Shown here one piece after another: positions 25,624-34,591 of a stretch of DNA of 64,000 bases; within the stretch, counting starts at the first letter, position 1, and each line of letters begins with the position of its first letter. This DNA comes from Millisia brevis NBRC 105863. Lineage in GTDB: Bacteria; Actinomycetota; Actinomycetes; Mycobacteriales; Mycobacteriaceae. Both the position numbers and the translations under genes were made by a program. The stretch spans positions 124,001 through 188,000 of the forward strand of contig NZ_BCRN01000006.1 in assembly GCF_001552615.1 (NCBI RefSeq), in the 5' to 3' direction. The notes beneath the pieces were generated by a model. It saw nothing but the letters and a program-made list of their open reading frames with translations. It had not been told where the DNA came from and searched no databases.

Positions 25624-26840
25624 CCGATTCGGTGAACGTCGACTTCACATCGCAGGTGCAGTCGATCGTCGATACCCTCTCGCAGGCGCTCGACCGTGCC
25701 GTGCTCCTGGACGACGAGGAATTGACCTCGATCACGCACAGCCGTCAGCTGGGCCGCCTCGACGACCTGCGGCTCTACAGCGTGCTGCAGCGGGGCACCC
25801 TGCCCGAGGCGAAGTCGCGACTCCTGGGCTTCGGCATCCGGACCGCGACCGAGCCGGTGCGGATGCCGGCGGTCCCCGAGCACGGGCAGATGGCGCGCTG
25901 GTGCGTTCCGATCCGCTCGGCGGAACGGCGGCTCGGCTACCTGTGGATCCTCGATCCCGACGATTCGTTGTCCGAGGAGGGCCGCGGGGTCGCCGTGCGG
26001 GCGGGCGCCGACCTGGCGGCCCTGCTCGATCGTCACAACGGCGAGCTGCGGGCCGAGGAGTTGTCCAAACAGGCTCTGCTGGAACGGTTGCTGAGCGACA
26101 GCGATCGGGAACGCGTCCAGCTGGAGTTGCAGGCACGCGGGATGGCGCAGCCGGACAGCCGATTCAGCGTCTTCACGTTCGATTCGGGGGCGTCGGACGT
26201 CGCCGCCCTCGACGGGGCGATCGCTCTGCGACTGCGCCTCGCCGCCCTCGACCGTTCGCACCAGTGGTTCCCCGCGACGGTCACCCCGACGGTCATCCTG
26301 GCGGTCTCCCGGCCCGACGCGTCGATCGACACCGAGGCGACGATCGATGCGGTGCTGGAGGGGATCGAGGCGAGCTACGGGATCCGACCCGCCGTCGGGT
26401 GGTCCGGCGATCGCTATCCGGGACGTCAGGTGACGCTGGGGGTGCAGCGGGCCCGGCTGGCTTTGACGCTCGGGCAGATCGGCGTCTCCGACGCCCGGGT
26501 GACCGTGTGGACGCGGCTGGGTTCCTGGCAGACGTTGGCGCTGCTCGCCGAGTCGTACGACCGCAATCACCTGCGAGAGATGGTGCATCCGGGCATCATC
26601 GGCCTGATCGAACAGGGCCGCGACGACCTGATCCACACCCTCGAGGTGTACCTGGCCAACGGCGGTGACGCCCGGCAGGCGGCGACCGATCTGTACCTGC
26701 ACCGGTCGACGATGTATTACCGGTTGGAGAAGCTTACCCGGGCAATAGGAGAGGACCTCGGCGACGGGGAAATTCGGTTCGCTTTGACTCTCGGTATCCG
26801 ACTGGCTCAGCTCGCGGGGTTGTATCGACCGATGCGGTGA
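25620..26840 (+). CDS. PucR/CdaR-type regulator coupled to glutamate dehydrogenase
   Basis: 406 residues. The GTG start at 25620 overlaps the gdh stop by 4 nt. It lacks the N-terminal PucR domain of its neighbours; instead about 20-140 looks like a GAF-like sensory region (RWCVPIRSAERRLGYLWILD), then a CdaR-type central domain, then a C-terminal HTH_30 (AATDLYLHRSTMYYRLEKLT). It probably senses a metabolite of amino acid breakdown and controls gdh or the permease genes that follow. Confidence 0.86.
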   Translation: MTDSVNVDFTSQVQSIVDTLSQALDRAVLLDDEELTSITHSRQLGRLDDLRLYSVLQRGTLPEAKSRLLGFGIRTATEPVRMPAVPEHGQMARWCVPIRSAERRLGYLWILDPDDSLSEEGRGVAVRAGADLAALLDRHNGELRAEELSKQALLERLLSDSDRERVQLELQARGMAQPDSRFSVFTFDSGASDVAALDGAIALRLRLAALDRSHQWFPATVTPTVILAVSRPDASIDTEATIDAVLEGIEASYGIRPAVGWSGDRYPGRQVTLGVQRARLALTLGQIGVSDARVTVWTRLGSWQTLALLAESYDRNHLREMVHPGIIGLIEQGRDDLIHTLEVYLANGGDARQAATDLYLHRSTMYYRLEKLTRAIGEDLGDGEIRFALTLGIRLAQLAGLYRPMR

Positions 26841-26934
26841 CCCCCTGCAGGTCCGCGCGGTTTATCGAGGCCGATCGGTGAACCGATGCAGTTCGACAAC
26901 TGTCCGAATGATCCGCCCAAATTCCAGACAGCTT

Positions 26935-26951
26935 CGCCGCACAATGCGGCG
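26935..26951. terminator. Short hairpin after the gdh-pucR pair
   Basis: CGCCGCA (26935-26941) and TGCGGCG (26945-26951) form a 7-bp stem with a CAA loop. It lies 95 bp after the regulator stop and before the permease, in a 188-bp intergenic region that must also carry the permease promoter. Confidence 0.4.
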
Positions 26952-27028
26952 CAGGTGAGCCTAACGTTCGACTTCTAACAGCGCCGAAGTGAATAGCGCT
27001 GATCGATGAGAATTCCGGGTGAGGTCAA

Positions 27029-28849
27029 ATGGGTGAAACACCAGCGTTGAAGAAGGCCCTGAGTCAACGGCAGTTGACCATGATCGCGATCGGCGGTGTT
27101 ATCGGCGCGGGCCTGTTCGTCGGCTCCGGCGTCGTCATCAGGGAGACCGGTCCGGGCACATTCCTCACGTACGGCCTCGCCGGAATCCTGATCATCATGG
27201 TGATGCGGGCGCTGGCCGAGATGGCGGTCGCCCATCCGGCCACCGGTTCGTTCGCCGACTACGCGCGACAGGCGATGGGCGACTGGGCAGGCTTCTCGGT
27301 TGCCTGGCTGTACTGGTACTTCTGGGTGATCGTCGTCGGTTTCGAGGCGATCGCCGGCGCGAAGATCATCGCGTACTGGGTCGACTGGCCGCTGTGGCTG
27401 GTAGCTCTGGTTCTGCTGGTGGCGATGACCGCGACCAACCTGTTCTCGGTCTCGTCGTTCGGTGAGTTCGAGTACTGGTTCGCCGGCGTGAAGGTCGCGG
27501 CGATCATCGCGTTCCTCGTGCTCGGTTCCCTCTTCGTCCTCGGTATGTGGCCGAACAAGTCGATGGATTTCTCGAACCTGTGGAGCCACGGCGGATTCTT
27601 CCCCTTCGGCCCCCTGGCAATCACCGTCGCCGTCGTTACGGTGATTTTCTCGATGGTCGGCGCGGAGATCGCGACCATCGCCGCCGCCGAATCCTCGGAC
27701 CCCGAGCGCGCCGTCGCAAAAGCGGCCAATTCGGTCATTCTTCGCATAGCGGTCTTTTTCGTCGGCTCGTCCTTCCTGCTTGTCACCATCCTTCCGTGGA
27801 ATGACGACGACGCCAGCGCGTCCCCGTTTGTCGCGGCGTTCACCGAAATGGGTATCCCCTACGCCGACCACATCATGAATGCGGTCGTTCTGACGGCGGT
27901 GCTCAGCTGTCTGAATTCCGGTATGTACACCGCCTCGCGCATGCTCTTCGTGCTGGCCGCACGCCGCGAGGCGCCGGCTCAGCTGGTGCGCGTCACCCGG
28001 CGCGGCGTTCCGGCGATCGCCATCCTCGCCTCGTCGGTGGTCGGCTTCCTGTGCGTCGTGGCTGCGGCGTTCTCGCCGGACACGATCTTCGCCTTCCTGC
28101 TGAACTCCAGCGGTGCGATCATCCTGTTCGTCTACCTGCTGATCGTGATCTCCCAGATCGTGCTGCGCTACCGCACCCCCGATTCGCAGCTGCGCGTCAA
28201 GATGTGGCTGTTCCCGGTGCTGTCGATTCTCACCGCGATCGGCATCTTCGCGGTCCTGGTGCAGATGTTCCTGCAGGAGGCGGTCCGTTCGCAGTTGGTG
28301 CTGAGCCTTCTGTCGTGGGCGGTGGTCATCCTGCTGTTCGTCGCCAACCGCTGGTTCGTCAAGCGTCGACCGGTCGTGGAGGGTGTCGCCGGCGGCGATC
28401 GGCCCCACCGGGTGCTCGTGCTGGCCAACCAGACCGTCGAATCCGACGAGCTGCTCGCGGAGCTGCGCGGTATCGGCGCCGATCGGAGCACCAGCTACTT
28501 CGTCGTCGTCCCGGCCAGCCCGATCGAAACCGGCACCGCCGCGACGCACGGTCCGCTCGATGTCTGGGAGGCCACCCGGGTCGAGGCCCAGCGGCGGCTC
28601 GACCACACGCTGACCACCCTGCGGTCGGAGAACCTGGAGGCCGAGGGCGAGATCGGCGACTACCGTCCCCTGCGCGCCCTGGCGACCGCGGTCGGCACCT
28701 TCCACCCCGATCAGATCGTGATCTCGACGCTGCCCCTGGAGGATTCGGTCTGGCATCGCTTCGATGTCGTCGATCGGGCCCGCGCCGAGTACGGGGTGCC
28801 GGTCATCAACGTCACCGCTCGCGCCAAGACCGAGGAACCGTCCTCGTGA
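27029..28849 (+). CDS. Amino acid permease (GABA-permease type) with C-terminal USP-like domain
   Basis: 606 residues. Residues about 10-450 are a 12-helix AAT-family permease: MIAIGGVIGAGLFVGSG is the conserved helix 1, and ALAEMAVAHPATGSFADYA the helix-2 region, closest to GABA/aromatic amino acid permeases. Residues about 460-606 are soluble and begin HRVLVLANQTVESDELL, a Rossmann-like alpha/beta domain resembling universal stress proteins. This tail is unusual for the family and may regulate transport. The stop overlaps the next gene's GTG (GTGA). Confidence 0.85.
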   Translation: MGETPALKKALSQRQLTMIAIGGVIGAGLFVGSGVVIRETGPGTFLTYGLAGILIIMVMRALAEMAVAHPATGSFADYARQAMGDWAGFSVAWLYWYFWVIVVGFEAIAGAKIIAYWVDWPLWLVALVLLVAMTATNLFSVSSFGEFEYWFAGVKVAAIIAFLVLGSLFVLGMWPNKSMDFSNLWSHGGFFPFGPLAITVAVVTVIFSMVGAEIATIAAAESSDPERAVAKAANSVILRIAVFFVGSSFLLVTILPWNDDDASASPFVAAFTEMGIPYADHIMNAVVLTAVLSCLNSGMYTASRMLFVLAARREAPAQLVRVTRRGVPAIAILASSVVGFLCVVAAAFSPDTIFAFLLNSSGAIILFVYLLIVISQIVLRYRTPDSQLRVKMWLFPVLSILTAIGIFAVLVQMFLQEAVRSQLVLSLLSWAVVILLFVANRWFVKRRPVVEGVAGGDRPHRVLVLANQTVESDELLAELRGIGADRSTSYFVVVPASPIETGTAATHGPLDVWEATRVEAQRRLDHTLTTLRSENLEAEGEIGDYRPLRALATAVGTFHPDQIVISTLPLEDSVWHRFDVVDRARAEYGVPVINVTARAKTEEPSS

Positions 28850-29784
28850 CGATCATCGCGGGTTTCAGCTGGAGCCGACACGGCCTCGCCCCTTTGCAGT
28901 TGGCGGCCCAGATCGCGCACTCGACGGGCGAATCGGTGGTCGCGACCGCGATCGTGGAGCGGCCCTGGCCGCCGAAGGGCGACCCGATCGAGGACGAGTA
29001 CCTGCGCTACGTCACCGCGGAGGCCGAGCGATCCTTGGTCCGCGCGGTCGAGCAGTTGCCCGCGGACCTCGACATCAGTGTCGTCGTGCACCAGTCGACC
29101 TCGGTGCCCAAGGGGCTGATCGAGGTGACCACGACGCACGACGCGAGCCTGGTGGTCGTCGGGTCGTCCTCGGCCGGGCTCATGGGCCGGGTGGCGCTCG
29201 GCAGCGTCACCGAATGGCTCGTGCACACCGCGGCGATCCCGGTCGCCATCGCCCCGCGCGGCTATCCGCAGACCCTCGACCGGGTCACCCGCCTGACCGC
29301 CGCATACGGCGGTGACGCGGATATCGAGGGCCTGGTTCCCGCCATCGCCACTCTGGGACAGCAGTGGTCGACGGCGCTGCGCATCGCGTCGTTCACGGTG
29401 CGGCCGGTGTGGATGTCCGGTGGCGCGCTCGAGTCGTCCGCCGAGAGTCTCGTTGTGGCGCAGTGGTCGCGGCGGATGCAGGAGGAGGCCGCTCGACAGC
29501 TCGAGTTGGTCCGCGAACACATCCATGTCGGCGATGTCGACGTGGTGGTCGGCAGCGGGCACGACTGGCGCGAGGCGGTCGAGGACATCACCTGGGAGCC
29601 GGGCGACGTCCTGGTGCTCGGCTCCGGCGCCGCCGGGCAGGCCTCCCGGGTCTTCCTCGGGTCGGCCGCCTCGAAGATCCTGCGGCACTCACCCGTTCCG
29701 ACGATGATCGTGCCGCGTCACCAGCTGCCGATTCCGCAGCCGGCGGGTGCGGCGGCCGGTCACGGCGGGGGCGGCGAGCTGTAG
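28846..29784 (+). CDS. Tandem universal stress protein
   Basis: 312 residues made of two USP domains. Each ends in the nucleotide-contact motif of the family: VVGSSSAGLMGRVALGSVTE near 105-125, and VLGSGAAGQASRVFLGSAAS near 260-280 (G-2x-G-9x-G-S). It starts at GTG 28846 inside the permease stop, so permease and USP are made together. Together with the USP-like tail of the permease this gives three such domains in one operon, suggesting an adenylate- or energy-sensing control of amino acid uptake; that is inference. Confidence 0.85.
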   Translation: MTIIAGFSWSRHGLAPLQLAAQIAHSTGESVVATAIVERPWPPKGDPIEDEYLRYVTAEAERSLVRAVEQLPADLDISVVVHQSTSVPKGLIEVTTTHDASLVVVGSSSAGLMGRVALGSVTEWLVHTAAIPVAIAPRGYPQTLDRVTRLTAAYGGDADIEGLVPAIATLGQQWSTALRIASFTVRPVWMSGGALESSAESLVVAQWSRRMQEEAARQLELVREHIHVGDVDVVVGSGHDWREAVEDITWEPGDVLVLGSGAAGQASRVFLGSAASKILRHSPVPTMIVPRHQLPIPQPAGAAAGHGGGGEL

Positions 29785-29818
29785 TCGGATCGTTCGGCCG
29801 GCCGGGTACGGTTGTCGG

Positions 29819-29868
29819 CATCCGCCGGGATGTGATGGTCGCCGAAGGGTGACCTCGACCGGCGGATG
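29819..29868. repeat. Inverted repeat and duplicated GCCGAAGGGTGA before pucR3
   Basis: CATCCGCCGG (29819-29828) is inverted at 29859-29868, and GCCGAAGGGTGA appears twice (about 29840 and 29875), the second overlapping the ribosome site and start of the PucR gene. The pattern looks like a small duplication; it may form a hairpin that affects translation start. Confidence 0.4.
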
Positions 29869-29882
29869 TCGATGGCCGAAGG

Positions 29883-31445
29883 GTGAGGATGGCGCTGACC
29901 GTTCGCAGGCTCGTTCGGAATCCCGATCTGGGCCTGACCGTGGTGGCCGGCCACGCGGGCGCCGATCGGGTGATCGAGTGGGCGCACGCGATCGAACTCG
30001 CGGACCCGGCGCCGTGGATCACCGGCGGCGAGTTGGTGATGACCACCGGTCTGAACATCGGCTCCTCCGACGAGGAGCAGTTCGACTACGTGTCGCGGCT
30101 CGTCGACGCCAATGCCGTCGCCCTCGCCTTCGATACCGGGACGACCTTCGAGCACGTGCCCGATGCGGTGCTCGCCGCGGGCGACGCACTGGGGCTGCCG
30201 ATCATCGCCGTACCCCAACGCACCCCGTTCATCGCGATCACCCACGCGGTGATCGACGAGTTGACCGCCGATCGGGTCCGGGTGGTGCAGGGCATCGTCG
30301 ACCAACAGGAGAAGTTGGCTCGCGCGACCCTCCGAGGCGGAATCCCCCTACTGACGGCGACATTGGGGCGGGCGCTGACCGCGACGGTCGTGCTGATCGA
30401 TGCGGAGGGCGAATCGCTCGCGGCCCACGGCACCGATGTGCCGCGGGTGATCGAGCAGGCCCGCTCCGTCGCCCGCGCGGCCGGATCCACCTCGGGGCGA
30501 GGGCGATCGACCAGTTCGGTCGCCTCCGACCGGGCCGGCTCCTGTGTCGTGCAGAGCGTCTCGGTGGCCGGGGACATCCGCGGATATCTGGCGATCGGCT
30601 CGGCGGGGCCGCTCGCGACCGAGGACCGGCTGCTGGTCGCACACACCGTGTCGCTGATCTCGATCGAGATGGGCAAGCCGGCGAAGGTGGCCGACGCCGA
30701 ACAACGGTTGCGCACGGTGGTGACCGAGGCCCTCCTCGCAATCGGAGCCGACCTCGATACCGGCTTGCTGCGCTATTTCGGCTTCACCGAGGAGTCGACG
30801 GTTGTCGCGATCGTGATGACCAATGTGGGGGCGCTGCTGCCGGCGCAGCGCGAGGCGGCCGCCGCATTGGCCGCGCAGTCGGTCCCCTACCTGATGGCCC
30901 CCACGCACGGCGATCTCGCCGTCCTCGTCGGCGGTGAGCGCGATGCCGCCTGGGTCGCCGCCCTGGTGCGCACCCTGTCGATCGCCCTGGGTCGACCCGT
31001 TCGAGCGGGGCGGGGTGGCCCGGTCGGCGTCGTCGACGCGGCGACCGGTGTCCGGCAGGCCCGCGCGGCCGCCCGGATCGGGGCCTCGTCATCCTCGGCG
31101 GTCAGCGACTTCGCCGATGCCGGAACGTTTTCGCTGCTGCTGGACGGCCGGTCCGTCGAGGAACTGTCCGTACTGGCGCGCAAGGTCCTCGGTCCGCTGA
31201 TCGACCACGACGCGGCGACCCCGTCCTCCCCCGACCTGTTGACCGCCGTGCGGGTGTGGCTGCTGCACAACACTCAGATCGAAAGCGCCGCCGCCGAGTT
31301 GGGCGTCCACCGCCATACGATGCGCAGCCGGATCGCCAAGGCCGCGGATGTTCTCGACCGCGACCTCGACACCGCGCAGGCCCGCGCCGAACTCTGGATC
31401 GCCGTCAAGGCCCACGAACTCGCCGAAACCCTCCGCCGCCCCTGA
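29883..31445 (+). CDS. PucR-family transcriptional regulator (permease/glutarate region)
   Basis: 520 residues: N-terminal PucR domain (about 5-130, GGELVMTTGLNIG and the IIAVPQRTPFIAI strand), central CdaR-like domain, and C-terminal HTH_30 (AAAELGVHRHTMRSRIAKAA). Start is GTG 29883, or ATG 29889 two codons later. It follows the permease-USP pair and converges on the glutaryl-CoA operon, so it may regulate amino acid import, the glutarate operon or both. Confidence 0.86.
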   Translation: MRMALTVRRLVRNPDLGLTVVAGHAGADRVIEWAHAIELADPAPWITGGELVMTTGLNIGSSDEEQFDYVSRLVDANAVALAFDTGTTFEHVPDAVLAAGDALGLPIIAVPQRTPFIAITHAVIDELTADRVRVVQGIVDQQEKLARATLRGGIPLLTATLGRALTATVVLIDAEGESLAAHGTDVPRVIEQARSVARAAGSTSGRGRSTSSVASDRAGSCVVQSVSVAGDIRGYLAIGSAGPLATEDRLLVAHTVSLISIEMGKPAKVADAEQRLRTVVTEALLAIGADLDTGLLRYFGFTEESTVVAIVMTNVGALLPAQREAAAALAAQSVPYLMAPTHGDLAVLVGGERDAAWVAALVRTLSIALGRPVRAGRGGPVGVVDAATGVRQARAAARIGASSSSAVSDFADAGTFSLLLDGRSVEELSVLARKVLGPLIDHDAATPSSPDLLTAVRVWLLHNTQIESAAAELGVHRHTMRSRIAKAADVLDRDLDTAQARAELWIAVKAHELAETLRRP

Positions 31446-31467
31446 CCCGCGCCACTGGGCCACCGCG

Positions 31468-31515
31468 CCACCCCGCCACCCCGCCACCCCGCCACCCCGC
31501 CACCCCGCCACCCCG
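31468..31515. repeat. Six tandem copies of CCACCCCG
   Basis: Six exact head-to-tail copies of the 8-bp unit CCACCCCG directly follow the PucR stop. They are non-coding and sit next to the palindromic elements. Such short repeats expand and contract by slippage. Confidence 0.85.
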
Positions 31516-31518
31516 CCA

Positions 31519-31845
31519 CGAGAGTGTCACTTTCTGCGACTGAACCGGAGAAAACGACACTCTCGCGGGATGAGGCGGGGTGCGCCGGGCCCGGTGGGCT
31601 GCCGAGCCGCCGCGAGAGTGTCACTTTCCGCCACTGAACCCGAGAAAGTGGCACTCTCGCGCGAGGAGGCGGGGCGCCGGGCCCGGTGGGCTGCTCCAGG
31701 TGCGCTGGGTCGGGTGGGCAGAGCGGGCTGCCAGGCGCTCGGGGTGGACCGAGCCGCCGAGCCGCCGCGAGAGTGTCACTTTCTGCGGCTGAACCGGAGA
31801 AAGCGACACTTTCGCGGGAGGAGGCGGGGTGCCGGGCCCGGTGGG
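31519..31845. repeat. Three copies of a 47-bp palindromic element plus GC-rich flank
   Basis: Copies lie at 31519-31565, 31613-31659 and 31768-31814. Each starts CGAGAGTGTCACTTTC and ends in the inverted sequence (GACACTCTCG or a one-base variant), giving a hairpin with a short loop around TGAACC. Each is followed by a second conserved block containing GAGGCGGGG and GCCGGGCCCGGTGGG, and copies 2 and 3 are preceded by GAGCCGCCG. Differences between copies partly preserve pairing. They lie between convergent genes (PucR and CoA-transferase). They resemble REP/MITE-like extragenic palindromes; an added role as terminators is likely. Confidence 0.8.
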
Positions 31846-31929
31846 GTGCGCTGGGTCGGGTGGACCGGGGCCGCTGGGCCGGGTGAGCCGGGCGGTCGGT
31901 GGGCCGGTGGCGCCGGGCCGGGCGGGCTG

Positions 31930-33081
31930 TCAGGCGGTCGGGTTGTCCCCCAGGGGCGGTGGTCCGCTGCGGTACTGCACGGGGGTCCGCGAGAAGGTCA
32001 GCGGATTGGCGACCTGCGGGGTCGCGCTGCCGGGCACCTCGACCGACGGCGCGAGCCCGAGCTGCTCGGCGAAGTCGAAGGCTTCGGCGATGTTGTTGAT
32101 CGGGCCGATCGGCACACCGAGCGGGCTGAGCAGTGCGAACCAGTGGTCGGCGCCGTGATCGGCCAGCGCCTTCTCCAGCGTCGCGGTCAACTCCTGGCGA
32201 TTGCTCACCCGCGCGGTATTGGTGGCGAACCGCTCGTCGGTCGCCAGATCGGCACGTCCGCTCGCGGCGCACAGCTGGGCGAACTGCTTGTCGTTGCCGA
32301 CCGCGAGCGCGACCGGGCGGTCGGCGGTCGCGAAGGTCTCGTACGGCGAGATGCTGGGGTGCCGATTGCCCAGGATGCCCGGCACCACCCCGGCGCCGAC
32401 GAAGCCGGACGCCTGGTTGACCAGCGACGACAACAGCGACGACAGCAGATTGGTCTCGACCCGTTGGCCCTCGCCGGTGCGGGAGCGGTGGGCGAGCGCG
32501 GCGAGGATGCCGGCGAGGGCGTGCAGCCCGGTGATCACGTCGACCAGCGCCACGCCGACCTTGGTGGGCGCACCCGGTTCGGGGCCGGTGACGCTCATCA
32601 GGCCGCCGACGGCCTGCACCAGCAGGTCGTAGCCGGCGAGGGCGGCTCCCCCGTCGGCCCCGAACCCGGTGATCGAACAGAAGATCAGGTCCGGCTTGAC
32701 CGCGACGAGGTCGTCGTAGCCGAGCCCGAGCCGTTCCATCGTGCCGGTGCGGAAGTTTTCGACGACGACGTCGGCGGTGCGCACCAGCTCGAGCGCCTGC
32801 CGCCGCCCGTCCTCGCTGCCCAGGTCGATCACGACCGATGTCTTGTTGCGGTTGACCGCGTTGAAGTAGGTGGCGGTGCCGTCGGCGTCGAAGGGCGGAC
32901 CCCAGGCCCGGGTGTCGTCACCGGTGCCGGGGCGTTCGACCTTGATGATCCGGGCGCCGAAGTCGCCGAGCATCATCGTCGCGTACGGCCCGGCGAGCAC
33001 TCGACTGAAGTCGACCACCACCACACCGTCGAGGGTTCCCCCGCCCGTCCCGCCTTCGGTCACGTCCGCTCCGCCCGTCAT
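31930..33081 (-). CDS. Family III CoA-transferase (CaiB/BaiF), probable succinyl-CoA:glutarate CoA-transferase
   Basis: 383 residues. VVDFSRVLAGPYATMMLGDFGARIIKVE is split across the standard family III opening near 22-50, and the catalytic aspartate is D152 in GYDLLVQAVGG. It moves CoA between acyl-CoA and a carboxylic acid. Its start overlaps the aldehyde dehydrogenase stop (ATGA), and the operon also holds glutaryl-CoA dehydrogenase, so activation of glutarate to glutaryl-CoA is the best guess, as for GcdG in Pseudomonas. Family members differ widely in substrate, so this rests on context. Confidence 0.85.
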   Translation of the reverse strand: MTGGADVTEGGTGGGTLDGVVVVDFSRVLAGPYATMMLGDFGARIIKVERPGTGDDTRAWGPPFDADGTATYFNAVNRNKTSVVIDLGSEDGRRQALELVRTADVVVENFRTGTMERLGLGYDDLVAVKPDLIFCSITGFGADGGAALAGYDLLVQAVGGLMSVTGPEPGAPTKVGVALVDVITGLHALAGILAALAHRSRTGEGQRVETNLLSSLLSSLVNQASGFVGAGVVPGILGNRHPSISPYETFATADRPVALAVGNDKQFAQLCAASGRADLATDERFATNTARVSNRQELTATLEKALADHGADHWFALLSPLGVPIGPINNIAEAFDFAEQLGLAPSVEVPGSATPQVANPLTFSRTPVQYRSGPPPLGDNPTA

Positions 33082-34547
33082 ATGCGGGCCGCCCCGCCGC
33101 GCAGGTACACCGTCGTGGTGTGGGTGAAGAATTCGCGCGCCGAACGACCCTGTTCCTTGGGACCGTAGCCGCTCTTCTTGGCGCCGCCGAACGGCACGTG
33201 CGGGTCGGCGCCGGCCGATTCGGAGTTCACGTGCAGGATGCCGACGTCGATGTGGTCGACCGCCTCGAGGGTGCGGGTGAGGTCCTGCGTGAACAGGGCG
33301 GCGGACAGGCCGTAGTCGCCGTCGTTGGCGAGGGTGAAGGCGTCCTCGACGGAGGCCACCCGGCGTATGGCCAGGGCCGGTCCGAAGAGCTCGTCGCGCC
33401 AGATGTCGAGATCACCGGAGGGCAGATCCAGGATGGTCGGCGACAGGAAGTAGCCGGATTCCCGCAGCTGCGGATCGGCGGAGGTACCGCCGACGAGCAG
33501 GTCGGCGCCCTGCTCGATCGCACGGTCGATCCCACCCCGGATGGATTCGCGGGCAGCGCCGTTGATGACCGGGCCCATCTCGGTGGTGGGATCGAGCGGA
33601 TCGCCCACGATGATCTCGCGGGCTCGTTTGGTCAGCGCCGCCAGGAAGTCGTCGGCGATGTCGTCGGTGACGATCAACCGGGACGTCGCCGTGCACTTCT
33701 GGCCGGTGGAACGGAATGCGCCGAGAGCCACCTGTTGGACCGCGAGGTCGAGATCGGCGTCGCCGAGCACGATCGCGGCGTTCTTGCCGCCGAGTTCGGC
33801 CTGCACCGGTACGCCGCGCAGCGCCCCGGCCGCGACCAGGCGGCGGCCCACCCCGGTCGATCCGGTGAAGGTCACTGCGTCGATGCCGGGGTGTTCGATG
33901 ATGCCGGTACCGATCTCCCGGTCGCCGAGGACGAGGTTGAGCACGCCGGCCGGCAGGCCCGCCTCGGTCAGCGCCTGCGCCAGCCGCACCGCCAGCAGCG
34001 GCACGGTGCTCGCCGGCTTCCAGACCACGGTGTTGCCGTAGGTCAGGGCGGGGGCGATCTTCCAGGCGGGGATGGCGATCGGGAAGTTGAACGGGGTGAT
34101 GACCCCGACGACGCCGACCGGCTTGCGGGTGACCAGGATGCGTTCACCCCGACGCGGCGAGGAGTAGACCTCGCCGGCCTCCCGGTCGGCGTCGTTGCCG
34201 TAGAAGCGCAGGATCTGCGCGGCGCGCCCGACCTCGCCGATGCCCTCCGCGAGGGTCTTGCCCTCCTCGCGGGACAGCTCCCGGCCCCACTCGTCGGCTC
34301 GGGCCTCGACGATCGCCGCCGCCCGCACCAGCACGGCCCCCCGCTCGTGGGCCGGGGTATGCGCCCATTGCGCCCGGGCGGCGGAGGCCGCCGTGACCGC
34401 GGCGTCGAGCAGCGCGGTGTCGGCGCGCTGTCCCGCCGCCACCACCACCGACGAATCCGCCGGATTGATGCTGACGACGTCGCCGCCGCTTCCCTCGGTC
34501 CACGTGCCGTCGACGAGGTTGTGCAGGTTCTGAATCGGTGCGGTCAT
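33078..34547 (-). CDS. Aldehyde dehydrogenase, probable glutarate (or succinate) semialdehyde dehydrogenase
   Basis: 489 residues. Catalytic N154 (PFNFP), E251 (ELGGKN) and nucleophile C285 (STGQKCTATSR) are all present. The C285 context resembles 2-oxoglutarate-semialdehyde-type dehydrogenases as well as GabD, so specificity is uncertain; in this operon glutarate semialdehyde, produced by the aminotransferase, is the natural substrate. The start at 34547 was chosen because upstream sequence in the same open frame is antisense to gcdH. It overlaps the CoA-transferase start by 4 nt. Confidence 0.85.
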   Translation of the reverse strand: MTAPIQNLHNLVDGTWTEGSGGDVVSINPADSSVVVAAGQRADTALLDAAVTAASAARAQWAHTPAHERGAVLVRAAAIVEARADEWGRELSREEGKTLAEGIGEVGRAAQILRFYGNDADREAGEVYSSPRRGERILVTRKPVGVVGVITPFNFPIAIPAWKIAPALTYGNTVVWKPASTVPLLAVRLAQALTEAGLPAGVLNLVLGDREIGTGIIEHPGIDAVTFTGSTGVGRRLVAAGALRGVPVQAELGGKNAAIVLGDADLDLAVQQVALGAFRSTGQKCTATSRLIVTDDIADDFLAALTKRAREIIVGDPLDPTTEMGPVINGAARESIRGGIDRAIEQGADLLVGGTSADPQLRESGYFLSPTILDLPSGDLDIWRDELFGPALAIRRVASVEDAFTLANDGDYGLSAALFTQDLTRTLEAVDHIDVGILHVNSESAGADPHVPFGGAKKSGYGPKEQGRSAREFFTHTTTVYLRGGAARI

Positions 34548-34591
34548 GGCGGTCTCGTTTCTCCCGTGCCCGGAACGGTTCGATCGGTTGG

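Noticed and set aside
26975-28756. Minus-strand frame of about 590 codons across the permease
   Set aside because: Asp/His/Gln/Arg-rich shadow of a membrane protein gene; no start signal and no family.
31519-31814. CRISPR-like array
   Set aside because: Only three unevenly spaced copies, each itself palindromic along its full length, with no uniform spacers and no cas genes.
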